Source: Nitrospirota bacterium (GTDB taxonomy: Bacteria; JACPQY01). From it: a DNA stretch of 34,390 nucleotides. Under the pieces are notes generated by a model. The model did not search any database, was not told where the DNA came from, and saw only the letters and a program-made list of their open reading frames with translations. The first letter of the stretch is position 1. Each line of letters starts with the position of its first letter. This document shows positions 1 to 7,506 of this stretch, one piece after another. The DNA lies in assembly GCA_016190245.1 (NCBI GenBank), contig JACPQY010000086.1, positions 1-34,390 of the forward strand, in the 5' to 3' direction. A program made the position numbers and the translations under genes.

Positions 1-62
1 ACGCGCCGACCGCGCCGCGAGCCCCGCACCCTCCCAGGATTCCCCGGTTTCCCAGACGGAAG

Positions 63-122
63 CCGGTAGTCGCGGGCTTCAGCCCGCGTCCAGGGCGCAG
101 CCTGAAGGCTGCGGCTACCCGG
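63..122. repeat. Double-hairpin REP-like repeat, copy 1
   Basis: A 60-bp element bounded by inverted ends (CCGGTAG at 63 and CTACCCGG at 115) with two internal hairpins: one built on CGCGGGC/GCCCGCG (71-88) and one on GCAGCCT/AGGCTGC (97-112). The right half matches, in reverse complement and with one base of difference, the first repeat unit inside the proS gene at 18555. The architecture also matches the element at 28966-29024. It lies just past the end of the mlaE-mreD operon, where such repeats often sit. The remaining sequence of 1-238 shows no gene. Confidence 0.75.
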
Positions 123-238
123 AATAGGTTGAAAATGCTGCTCAAACCGGGCTGGAAGCTGCGCGAAACACGCGTTGTTGAACCAATCCCTCTGCTCGAG
201 CGAAGTAAGCGAGACTTGGAGTCAGGGCCGGAGATCGG

Positions 239-769
239 CTACCGGGGCACCACGCCTTCGCGTCGCCGCAGGAGAACCTCGAACCGTTCCATGGCCCCGA
301 GCCAGAGGTGGCACCAGACCGCGCCGAGTGGGAGTTGGGCGACCCCTGCCCACCAGAGGGGGCCCGGCGCCGTGCTGTCAAAGAGGCCGCCGAGGGCCAC
401 CCTCGCCAGCCACGCCACCGCGAACACCCCCGCCCCCAGCACCACACGCGGCCAACCCGACGGCACCTCCACCACGCGCGCCAGGGCTTGTAGGGTGAAG
501 TAGGTCGCCAGGTAGATCACGGCATGGCCGTGGTAGCCGCCGTCCAGCGCATCCATCCACATCCCCAGCAAAAAGACGGCGGAAGCGGCGCCGATGCCCG
601 GCGCCCGCATTCCGAGATACAGCACCTGGGCGAGGCCGATATCCGCCGGCTTGAGCACCCACGGAGCCCCCGAGCCCGCCGCGAGCAGCAGGACGCCGAT
701 CATGACGCACAAGGGGTGAGACCCCCACCACGCGGGTCGCCGGCCGCTGCGCGCTGTCGCCAGCTTCAC
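239..769 (-). CDS. mreD: Rod shape-determining membrane protein MreD
   Basis: A 176-aa polytopic membrane protein of the elongasome, which links MreB/MreC to the cell-wall synthesis machinery. Several hydrophobic helices fill most of the protein (roughly residues 20-36, 45-75, 82-95, 105-125 and 137-158), and a small-residue motif GMWMDALDGGYHG sits at about 69-81, as in MreD proteins. Its ATG overlaps the mreC stop (ATGA), so the two are translationally coupled. Sequence conservation in this family is low; the call rests on topology, length and its place directly after mreB-mreC. It is the last gene of the operon. No PBP2 or RodA gene follows within the window. Confidence 0.85.
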   Translation of the reverse strand: MKLATARSGRRPAWWGSHPLCVMIGVLLLAAGSGAPWVLKPADIGLAQVLYLGMRAPGIGAASAVFLLGMWMDALDGGYHGHAVIYLATYFTLQALARVVEVPSGWPRVVLGAGVFAVAWLARVALGGLFDSTAPGPLWWAGVAQLPLGAVWCHLWLGAMERFEVLLRRREGVVPR

Positions 770-1617
770 GGGCTTGGGGCCGGGTCCGTGGCCGGCGTCG
801 CTTCCACTTTCGCGGGCCTCGTGACGATCACTTCCTCCAACTGGTAGAACCGCACCGCGGGCACCACCTCGATGTCGGCAAAGAACGCACGCGTGGGCCG
901 CTCCACCCGGCTGACCACCCCCAGCCGGATACCCGCCGGATAAAGGGCATCCAGGCCCGAGCTAAGCACCACGTCACCCACCTGCACGTCACCCTCCGCC
1001 GGGAGGTGATCCAACCGGCACCGCCCCCCCCCCGCACCCTTGAGGACGCCTTGCACGCGCGATCGCTGCACGACCGCCCCCACGGCGCTGCGCGGGTCGG
1101 TCACCGGCAAAACCTTGCTGTAGTCGGTCGCCACCGAGACAACCAGGCCGACCATCCCCTCGGAAGACGTCACCGCGTCGTTCCTCTGAACACCTTGATC
1201 GTAGCCCGCCCCCACGAAGATCGCGGAGGCGATGCCGTCCGCCATGCGTGTCACCACGTCCGCTCCCACGCCCGTGAGGCCCGTCCCCTCGCGAAAGCCG
1301 AGCAGTCGGCGCAGTCTGCCCGCCTCCGCCTCCTCTTCGCCCAATCGGAGAACCTCTGCTTCGATTTCGGCCACGCGCTTGCGCAGGGCCTCGTTCTCCT
1401 GCCGGACTCCCACGAGCGCGACATATCCCCTCCACAGGCGAACGGCCTGCCTGTACGGCCATCGCAGCCACTCCACCGGTGCGAGCGTTGCCTCCACGAA
1501 CCATCGTTCGCCCGGGATGGGCGTGGCCGCGCCTTTGCGCCCGGCAGCGTAGAAGACCTGCGCGGCTACGAGCCCCAGGAGGACAGATGTGAGAAGGTGC
1601 GCCCGAAAGCGGACCAA
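766..1617 (-). CDS. mreC: Rod shape-determining protein MreC
   Basis: A 283-aa bitopic protein acting as periplasmic scaffold for lateral wall synthesis. It has a short cytoplasmic start, a membrane helix at about residues 7-26, a coiled coil at about 68-108 (rich in E, R and L), then the beta-rich MreC domain with typical stretches such as GADVVTR, VTSSEGMVGLVV, VLPVTDPRSAVGAVV and GDVVLSSGLDALYPAGIRLG. The tail is Pro/Ala rich. It starts 9 nt after the mreB stop and overlaps mreD by 4 nt. A 10-base C-tract on the + strand (1024-1033) encodes the Gly-rich loop near residues 195-198, so slippage there would truncate the protein. Confidence 0.95.
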   Translation of the reverse strand: MVRFRAHLLTSVLLGLVAAQVFYAAGRKGAATPIPGERWFVEATLAPVEWLRWPYRQAVRLWRGYVALVGVRQENEALRKRVAEIEAEVLRLGEEEAEAGRLRRLLGFREGTGLTGVGADVVTRMADGIASAIFVGAGYDQGVQRNDAVTSSEGMVGLVVSVATDYSKVLPVTDPRSAVGAVVQRSRVQGVLKGAGGGRCRLDHLPAEGDVQVGDVVLSSGLDALYPAGIRLGVVSRVERPTRAFFADIEVVPAVRFYQLEEVIVTRPAKVEATPATDPAPSP

Positions 1618-1626
1618 AAAACGGGC

Positions 1627-2670
1627 CTACTCGACGGCGATGCGCCCCAGCAGCTCCAGCTCGTCGAGAACCTTGCCCGCGCCGAGCACGACGCACTTCT
1701 CGGGCTCGTCGGCCAGGATCACCGGCAGGCCCGTTTCCTCGCGCAGGAGGCGGTCCAGGTTGTGCAGCTTCGAGCCCCCACCGGTCATCACAATGCCGCG
1801 GTCCACGATGTCCGCGGCCAACTCGGGCGGCGTGCGCTCGAGCGTCTCCTTCACCGTCTCCACAATCGCGTTGATGGGCTCGGAAAGCGCCTCGCGGATC
1901 TCGTCCGAGTTGATCGTCACGGCCTTCGGGAGGCCGGACACCTGGTCCAGCCCCTTCACCTCCATCGTCTGGGCCTCGTTGGTGGGGAAGGCGTTCCCGA
2001 TCTGGATCTTGATCGTCTCGGCGGCGCGCTCGCCGATCAGCAGGTTGTATTTCTTCTTGATGAACTGGAGGATCGCCTCGTCGCACTTGTCCCCCGCCAC
2101 GCGCACGGACTTGCTCGTGACGATCCCGGCGAGCGAGATCACCGCCACCTCGGTCGTCCCCCCCCCGATGTCCACCACCATGTTGCCGGAGGGCTCTGTG
2201 ATGGGCAGGCCCGCGCCGATGGCGGCGGCCATGGGCTCCTCGATCAGGTAGACCTCGCGCGCGCCCGCAGACTCGGCGGAATCCTTCACCGCGCGCTTCT
2301 CCACCTCGGTGATGCCGTAGGGCACGCAAATGACGATCCTCGGCCGCAGCAGGGACCGGCGATTGTGGGCCTTGGCGATGAAGTAGCGCAGCATCTCTCC
2401 TGTCACTTCGAAGTCCGCGATCACGCCATCCTTGAGCGGGCGGATGGCCACGATGTTCCCCGGCGTCTTTCCGAGCATTTCCTTGGCCTCCATTCCCACG
2501 GCCAGGACGCGCTTGACGCCGCTCGAATCGGTGTGAACGGCCACCACGGACGGCTCGCTGGCCACCACGCCCTTGCCGCGGATGTGGACGAGGGTGGTAG
2601 CGGTGCCCAGGTCGATCGCGAGGTCGTTGGAGAAGAGGCCGAGGAGGTTGTTCAGGAGGGCGAATCGCAT
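1627..2670 (-). CDS. mreB: Actin-like rod shape protein MreB
   Basis: A 347-aa actin homologue that polymerises under the inner membrane and orients lateral wall growth; the length is normal for the family. Nucleotide-binding motifs are clear: phosphate-1 [15 protein letters not shown] near residue 20, phosphate-2 [14 protein letters not shown] near 165, and adenosine motif [11 protein letters not shown] near 289. The N-terminus [14 protein letters not shown] is typical. It starts 31 nt after the zinc-ribbon gene, the largest gap in the operon. A TATAAG hexamer 8 nt upstream of the ATG could be a weak internal promoter. A 9-base C-tract (2158-2166) encodes the invariant GGG of phosphate-2. 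Confidence 0.98.
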   Translation of the reverse strand: MRFALLNNLLGLFSNDLAIDLGTATTLVHIRGKGVVASEPSVVAVHTDSSGVKRVLAVGMEAKEMLGKTPGNIVAIRPLKDGVIADFEVTGEMLRYFIAKAHNRRSLLRPRIVICVPYGITEVEKRAVKDSAESAGAREVYLIEEPMAAAIGAGLPITEPSGNMVVDIGGGTTEVAVISLAGIVTSKSVRVAGDKCDEAILQFIKKKYNLLIGERAAETIKIQIGNAFPTNEAQTMEVKGLDQVSGLPKAVTINSDEIREALSEPINAIVETVKETLERTPPELAADIVDRGIVMTGGGSKLHNLDRLLREETGLPVILADEPEKCVVLGAGKVLDELELLGRIAVE

Positions 2671-2701
2671 GGGGGGTACTTATATGATGGGCCGGACCTT
2701 G

Positions 2702-4372
2702 TCAATCCGGCGGGGAGGGCGATTCGGGCGGCTCCCGCGCCGGGCCTACCCACCGAACGGTGAAGCTGCGCGGGGTGCGCTCCACGGCGGGCAGCACAGC
2801 CACGAACGGCACGGTCTCCCTCGTCGCCTCCCGGCCGGCCTGGAGGTTCTCCACGGCCGCCTCCAATTCGGTGAGCCGGAGGATGGCAAACTCCCTCGGC
2901 GGGATTTCGGGGACCCACCGAGCGGCGACCTCGCCCATTTTCCACCCGTTCTCATCGAGGAAGGTGACCCGCAGAACTTGCCGGGCGGCCTGCTCGCGCG
3001 GCGCCCACCCGGTGACGAGGAACATCGCCTCATCGTACACGTTCCGATACGCACGCCCACGCACACCTTGAATACCTTCTCCCATGTCCACCGTCGCCGG
3101 CCGCAGTCCAGCGAGGGCCGCGAAGGCCGCCGCCGGGCCGGACACTTCGTCCGCCTCACTTCCCTCACCGAACAGGGGCCGAAGCCAAAGCCCGCCGACG
3201 CCCAGGACCGCCACAGCGAACAGGGCCCATGCCGCGGCGGCAACGGACGCATGGGGGCGCAGTTCCACGGAAGGAACGGAGACGGGTTCTTTTGGCTCCC
3301 GCTCCAGGCGTTCCATGAGCTTTGGCCGCACGGACTCCCGCTCGGCAGGCGTGGTGCCCGGCGCGGCGGCGGCTGCCTGTGGACGAGGCGGAGAAATCGG
3401 GGGCGCGAGAGGCTCCGGAGATGCAATTTCGTCCAAGTTCCCTTTGACAAGGCTGCTGCGCCCGAGGGCCTCGAATTCCGCCTTGAGGTCCAGCGGGGAA
3501 CTCGCGGCGGGAGGTGGGGAAGCGAGCGGCGGTGGCATCGGGGGTGGAATCGGAGGCGCGGGTGGAGGCGAGAACGATGTCGGCTCGAACCCGGTCGGCG
3601 CCGGTTCGTCGGTGGGAGGCGGCGCGGCGGGAAGAGCCTGAGGAGAACCGCCGAGCGCTTTCTCATCGAGAGCGAAATCGAGGTCGAGGCCGGCCAAGGG
3701 ATCCCCCCCCCCCGAGGTGGCCTCCGGGATCGCCCCCATCGGCTCGTCGGGCGGGGGTGCCGCCGGCGTACCCGGCAAAGGCGGCGGCTCCTCGAGGGCA
3801 AAGTCTTCCAGGGCCAGTCCGTCAGCCGCAGGTGCGGGCGGTTTCGGCACCGGGGGCGCGGGTGCCGAGGGAGCGGCCATTTCGGGCACCGGCGGCGGAA
3901 GCGGACCTGAGGCCGGGAGTTGATCCACGACACCGAAGTCGATCTGCATGTCGCCCGTGCCCGCCGCGCCGCCCCCCCCCCCAGCCTGCGCGGGCGGTCG
4001 TGGCGTGGTCGGCCTTACCGGCGGGCGGCTCGGCTCGGGACCGCTGGAAAACGTCACCTCATAGGTGTTCTCAGCCTCGACCAGAAAGCCCGAGCCCGTG
4101 GTCTCCATCTTGAAGTCGCGTTCCGGTTCGGACGGGGGCTCGGGAGCGGCCTCCTCGACGGCAAGACCCTGCGGGGCAGCGTCCCCCTCCTCCGGCGCGG
4201 GGGGAGGAAGAGGAGGCGGTGGCGGAGGAGGCGCCTCCGCGGCCGCGGCAGCGGGCGGCACCACGACGAACTCGTTTCCGCACTTCTTGCACCGCACGCG
4301 GGTCCCGGTCGGCTTGATCTTGGCATCGGGCAGGAGGAAGGCCTTCTTGCACTGCCCGCAGGTTACAACCAT
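2702..4372 (-). CDS. Zinc-ribbon (MJ0042-type) protein with Pro-rich linker and DUF3426-like C-terminus
   Basis: A 556-aa protein. The N-terminus carries a zinc ribbon with four cysteines (C5, C8, C28, C31; TCGQCKK and RCKKCGNEF) of the MJ0042/zinc_ribbon_5 kind. A long Pro/Ala-rich, low-complexity linker runs from about residue 40 to 350. One membrane helix follows at about 375-396, then a periplasmic domain resembling DUF3426 (GRAYRNVYDEAMFLVTGW, LRVTFLDENGWKMGE). Proteins of this design are common in deltaproteobacteria-like genomes and have no firm function; a membrane-linked sensor or scaffold role is inference. It sits 7 nt after mlaD and 31 nt before mreB, so it bridges the lipid-transport and shape genes. 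Two 11-base C-tracts (3703-3713 and 3972-3982) lie in the linker and could cause frameshifts. Confidence 0.75.
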   Translation of the reverse strand: MVVTCGQCKKAFLLPDAKIKPTGTRVRCKKCGNEFVVVPPAAAAAEAPPPPPPPLPPPAPEEGDAAPQGLAVEEAAPEPPSEPERDFKMETTGSGFLVEAENTYEVTFSSGPEPSRPPVRPTTPRPPAQAGGGGGAAGTGDMQIDFGVVDQLPASGPLPPPVPEMAAPSAPAPPVPKPPAPAADGLALEDFALEEPPPLPGTPAAPPPDEPMGAIPEATSGGGDPLAGLDLDFALDEKALGGSPQALPAAPPPTDEPAPTGFEPTSFSPPPAPPIPPPMPPPLASPPPAASSPLDLKAEFEALGRSSLVKGNLDEIASPEPLAPPISPPRPQAAAAAPGTTPAERESVRPKLMERLEREPKEPVSVPSVELRPHASVAAAAWALFAVAVLGVGGLWLRPLFGEGSEADEVSGPAAAFAALAGLRPATVDMGEGIQGVRGRAYRNVYDEAMFLVTGWAPREQAARQVLRVTFLDENGWKMGEVAARWVPEIPPREFAILRLTELEAAVENLQAGREATRETVPFVAVLPAVERTPRSFTVRWVGPAREPPESPSPPD

Positions 4373-4379
4373 GTCCGCT

Positions 4380-5885
4380 CTACAGACCCGGGATGAAGGG
4401 GAGGAGCGTTTTGATATCCTCGTCCGTGAAGCGCAGGCCGGCGCCGAAGAAAACCGACGAGCGCCGGCGGGCGTCGAACTCCTCGAAATAGACTTTCCGC
4501 TCCAAGAGACTGGGCTGATAGACGGGGTCGTCCCAGCCTACGTTGGCCGTCACGTAGCGCAGAAAGGTGTACTCCGCGCGAACCTTGAGGTGCGGCCCGG
4601 CGTCGCGCCCGAAGTCGAACCCCTCGGCTGAGAGCATCGCGGCCTCGCGAAAGAAATGGAGATCCATCCCCACGCCGCCGGTGTTTTCCAGAACTCCGCC
4701 GCGCAGCGTGAGGAAGCCGAACTTCTTGGCGATCTCGACTGAGAATTTCACGTCCTCCTGCGTGGCCGTGATCTCGGGGTCACCGACCGTCTGCCCATCC
4801 TTCGTGTAGTTCCGGTTCTGGCGGATGTCGGCCGAGAGCGGATCCACCACGATGCCGAACCGGAAATACTTGTCCGGCCTCGGCTGGGCCCGAATGGAGA
4901 CGTAGTTCTTCATCGTCGGCTCCGTTCCGCCTTCCACCCGCTCGGCAAGGGATACCTCGCCGCGGTACTCCACCCCGATCTTGATCCGGCTGATCTTCTC
5001 GACCGCGCCCTGCACGTCCTCGATCGTCTTCGTGAGCGAGTTGGCCAGCGCCGGATCGTTCACGAGCTTGCCGAGCGTGCCCTCGCCGCGGTCAATCTTG
5101 CCCGTGATGTTCTTCAGGCTATCCGCGGAATCGGTCAGCCGCCGGACCAATTGGTCGAACTGCTCGACGCTCCCCTGGAGCCGATCCCGGTTGGCCGCCA
5201 CGAACTCCTGCACGTCCGCGGCCGCCCGCTCGAGGCGCTCCGCGATCTCCGGCACGGACTCGCCCAGGGCCCGAGCGGTCTCCTGGAAGGATGTCATGCT
5301 GTCCGAAAGCTTGGCCCGGTTCTCCTCCACGATCTGCCGCACGGTGTGGATCGTACCGCGCAGGTCTTCCACCATCGCGCCCAGCTCCTGCTCGCCCTTG
5401 CGGCCGCCGAGCACGCGGCTCATCGCGTCCGTCACCGCCTGTATGTTGTCCGCGATGGACGCGAGCTTCCCCGTGATCTCGTCCAGACTCACCGAGATCC
5501 CCACGCGTTTGATCTCACCCCCGTCCTCGATCGGCGGGGCCTTATCCGTGCAGTCCCGGATTTCCAGGTAGCGGTCGCCCAGAATGCCGGTCGTCTTGGC
5601 GGTCACCAGACAGTCCTCCGTGAGCCGGACGTCCTCTCGAACCCGCACGTGCACGCGGGCGCGGTTCGCGACGAGGTCGATCGACTCAATCTGGCCGATC
5701 GGAACGCCCGCCATCTTGACGAAGCCGTTCGAGCGCAGACCCTCGGCGGATTCCAGCGTCACGCTCACGCGATAGCCGCCGCGCCAGACGCCTCGCTGGC
5801 CGGTCAACTTGAGTGCGGACCACAGCAGGACCACGAGGAGCACCGCCACGAACAGCCCCACTCTCACTTCCGGTCGGATTTTCAC
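4380..5885 (-). CDS. mlaD: MlaD-like MCE protein with long helical region and probable C-terminal beta-barrel
   Basis: A 501-aa lipid-binding MCE protein anchored in the inner membrane. From GTG 5885 the order is: KIRPEVRVG start, membrane helix at about residues 8-24, one MCE domain at about 35-110 (RSNGFVKMAGVPIGQIESIDL, GILGDRYLEI), a long amphipathic helical region at about 125-300 ending in ITGKIDRGEGTLGKLVNDPAL, then about 170 residues of alternating polar/hydrophobic strands resembling an outer-membrane barrel. E. coli MlaD is only about 180 aa; long barrel-fused forms are known from diderm Firmicutes. The upstream ATG 5921 would overlap mlaF by 26 nt; GTG 5885, 10 nt after the mlaF stop, is preferred because it begins at the conserved part. 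No mlaC or mlaB is present, which fits a single protein bridging the envelope. Confidence 0.85.
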   Translation of the reverse strand: MKIRPEVRVGLFVAVLLVVLLWSALKLTGQRGVWRGGYRVSVTLESAEGLRSNGFVKMAGVPIGQIESIDLVANRARVHVRVREDVRLTEDCLVTAKTTGILGDRYLEIRDCTDKAPPIEDGGEIKRVGISVSLDEITGKLASIADNIQAVTDAMSRVLGGRKGEQELGAMVEDLRGTIHTVRQIVEENRAKLSDSMTSFQETARALGESVPEIAERLERAAADVQEFVAANRDRLQGSVEQFDQLVRRLTDSADSLKNITGKIDRGEGTLGKLVNDPALANSLTKTIEDVQGAVEKISRIKIGVEYRGEVSLAERVEGGTEPTMKNYVSIRAQPRPDKYFRFGIVVDPLSADIRQNRNYTKDGQTVGDPEITATQEDVKFSVEIAKKFGFLTLRGGVLENTGGVGMDLHFFREAAMLSAEGFDFGRDAGPHLKVRAEYTFLRYVTANVGWDDPVYQPSLLERKVYFEEFDARRRSSVFFGAGLRFTDEDIKTLLPFIPGL

Positions 5886-5895
5886 GGCCGTTTCT

Positions 5896-6648
5896 TCAAA
5901 CGATCTGGATGGGCCCCTCAACCCGTCGCTCCACGAACTGGCGCACGATGGGGTTCGAGGAAGATCGGATGCCGTCGGGCGTCTCCACCTCCACGATGCG
6001 GCCTTCGTGGAGAAGGGCGATGGAGTCGCCGATCGAGTAGCTCGAGGCGACGTCGTGGCTGATCACGATCGCGGTGAGACCCAGCTCCTTTTGGACCGAA
6101 AGGATCAACTGGTCGATGTTGGCGGAGGTGACCGGATCGAGTCCCGAGGTCGGCTCGTCGAAAATCACGACGTCCGGATCCATCGCGAGGGCCCGCGCCA
6201 GCCCCACCCTCTTGCGCATTCCACCGGAAAGCTCGGCCGGGTAGCGATCCTCCACCCCGCGCAGGCCCACCTGGGCCAGCTTCGTGATCACGATACGGTG
6301 AATCTCCCCGTCGCTCAGCGTGGTGTGCTCGCGGAGGGCGAAGCCCACGTTCTCGGCCACGGTCAAGGAGTCGAACAGCGCAGCGAACTGGAAGAGCATC
6401 CCGAACCTCTTGCGCACCTCGGTGAGTCGGCGCTCGTCGGCCTTCACGAGGTCCACGCCATCCATCACGATCGAGCCGCGGTCCGGCCGGAGGAGACCGA
6501 TGATATGCTTGATGAGCACGCTCTTGCCGCAGCCGCTCTGGCCGAGGATGACGGTCGTTCGACCGCGCTCGATGTCCAGGTCCACCCCGCGCAGCACCGG
6601 CTTGCCGCCAAACGCCTTGTGGAGGCCGCGAACCTCGATGAAGGCCAT
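5896..6648 (-). CDS. mlaF: Mla-type ABC transporter ATP-binding protein
   Basis: A 250-aa ABC ATPase that powers lipid movement through MlaE. All catalytic motifs are intact: Walker A GQSGCGKS near residue 35, Q-loop FQFAALFDSLTV near 87, signature ELSGGMRKRVGLARAL near 138, Walker B DVVIFDEPTSGLDPVT near 158, and H-loop VISHD near 195. FDSLTVAENV and the signature GGMRKR are typical of the MlaF/Ttg2A subgroup. It lies 13 nt after mlaE and runs into mlaD. No STAS partner (MlaB) is encoded nearby. Confidence 0.95.
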   Translation of the reverse strand: MAFIEVRGLHKAFGGKPVLRGVDLDIERGRTTVILGQSGCGKSVLIKHIIGLLRPDRGSIVMDGVDLVKADERRLTEVRKRFGMLFQFAALFDSLTVAENVGFALREHTTLSDGEIHRIVITKLAQVGLRGVEDRYPAELSGGMRKRVGLARALAMDPDVVIFDEPTSGLDPVTSANIDQLILSVQKELGLTAIVISHDVASSYSIGDSIALLHEGRIVEVETPDGIRSSSNPIVRQFVERRVEGPIQIV

Positions 6649-6661
6649 TCTGGAAATGGTA

Positions 6662-7462
6662 TCACGCCGCGAACAGGAGCGCAGTCAGAAAGTAGTCCCC
6701 GACGAGGATCGTGATGCACGCGAACACGACGCCCTGCACCGTCGCCTCCCCCACGCCTTTCGCGCCGCCATCCGCGGTGAACCCGCGGTAGCAGCCGATC
6801 GACGCAAGGAGAAACCCGAAGACGGTGGACTTGAACAGGCCCTGCAACACGTCCCCGATCTTGATCAGCTCGAGGATGCGACCGGTGAAATCGCCGGGGT
6901 CCACCCCGAGGAGCGGGACGGCCACGAAGTAGCAGCCCAGCGTGCCCACGAAATCGAAGAGGATCGTGAGGAAAGGCAGCATGAGGGTGGCGGCCACGAT
7001 ACGCGGCACGAGAAGGTAGTGCACGGGGTCCACGGCCATCGTGTGCAGGGCATCCACCTGCTCCGTCACGCGCATCGTGCCCAATTCCGCGGCCATCGCC
7101 GAGCCGGCCCGCGCCGTCACCATGAGGGACGTGAGAACGGGACCGAGTTCGCGGGTGATGGCCATCACGGAGATCGCCCCCACGAGCGCCTGGCTGCCGA
7201 ACTTCGCGAACCCCCGGTAGGTTTGAAGGGCAAAGACCATCCCCGTGAACGTGCCCGTGAGGAGGATGATGAACCACGACTTCACGCCGATGAACTCCAT
7301 CTGCTGGAAGAGGAGCTGCGTCCGGAACGGACGCCGGAACGTGAGGCGCACCACGCGGGCCATCATCAGCGTGAAGTCACCCAGCGTGGTCAGCCGCCGT
7401 CCGAAGAACTCGGCCCACTTCTCCGGCGCCAACACCTCCATCCACGACTTCTCAACCGCCAT
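6662..7462 (-). CDS. mlaE: Mla-type ABC transporter permease
   Basis: A 266-aa inner-membrane permease with five to six hydrophobic segments. The family hallmark is seen near residues 105-140: ITRELGPVLTSLMVTARAGS followed by AAELGTMRVTEQVDAL. The C-terminal GVGEATVQGVVFACITILVGDYF is also characteristic. It is the first gene of a seven-gene operon down to mreD. A TACAAT hexamer lies just 6 nt before the ATG, with no room for a ribosome-binding site, so a leaderless message is likely. The gene upstream is divergent, with 44 nt between the two starts. Confidence 0.95.
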   Translation of the reverse strand: MAVEKSWMEVLAPEKWAEFFGRRLTTLGDFTLMMARVVRLTFRRPFRTQLLFQQMEFIGVKSWFIILLTGTFTGMVFALQTYRGFAKFGSQALVGAISVMAITRELGPVLTSLMVTARAGSAMAAELGTMRVTEQVDALHTMAVDPVHYLLVPRIVAATLMLPFLTILFDFVGTLGCYFVAVPLLGVDPGDFTGRILELIKIGDVLQGLFKSTVFGFLLASIGCYRGFTADGGAKGVGEATVQGVVFACITILVGDYFLTALLFAA

Positions 7463-7468
7463 CGTGCT

Positions 7469-7474
7469 ATTGTA
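7469..7474 (-). promoter_or_regulatory. Probable leaderless -10 element of the mla-mre operon
   Basis: TACAAT on the minus strand ends 6 nt before the mlaE ATG (spacer AGCACG). The same hexamer at the same distance precedes rmlD (14680-14685). No convincing -35 is seen. The overlapping plus-strand hexamer TACTAT (7473-7478) could serve the divergent NUDIX/eIF2B gene with a leader of about 28 nt, but that is weaker. Confidence 0.55.
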
Positions 7475-7506
7475 CTATTCTCGCCGCACCATTCCCACGT
7501 AATCCT

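Noticed and set aside
1006-2763. Long open frame (585 aa) on the + strand opposite mreC/mreB
   Set aside because: His/Arg/Leu-rich antisense shadow of well-supported genes; no family motifs.
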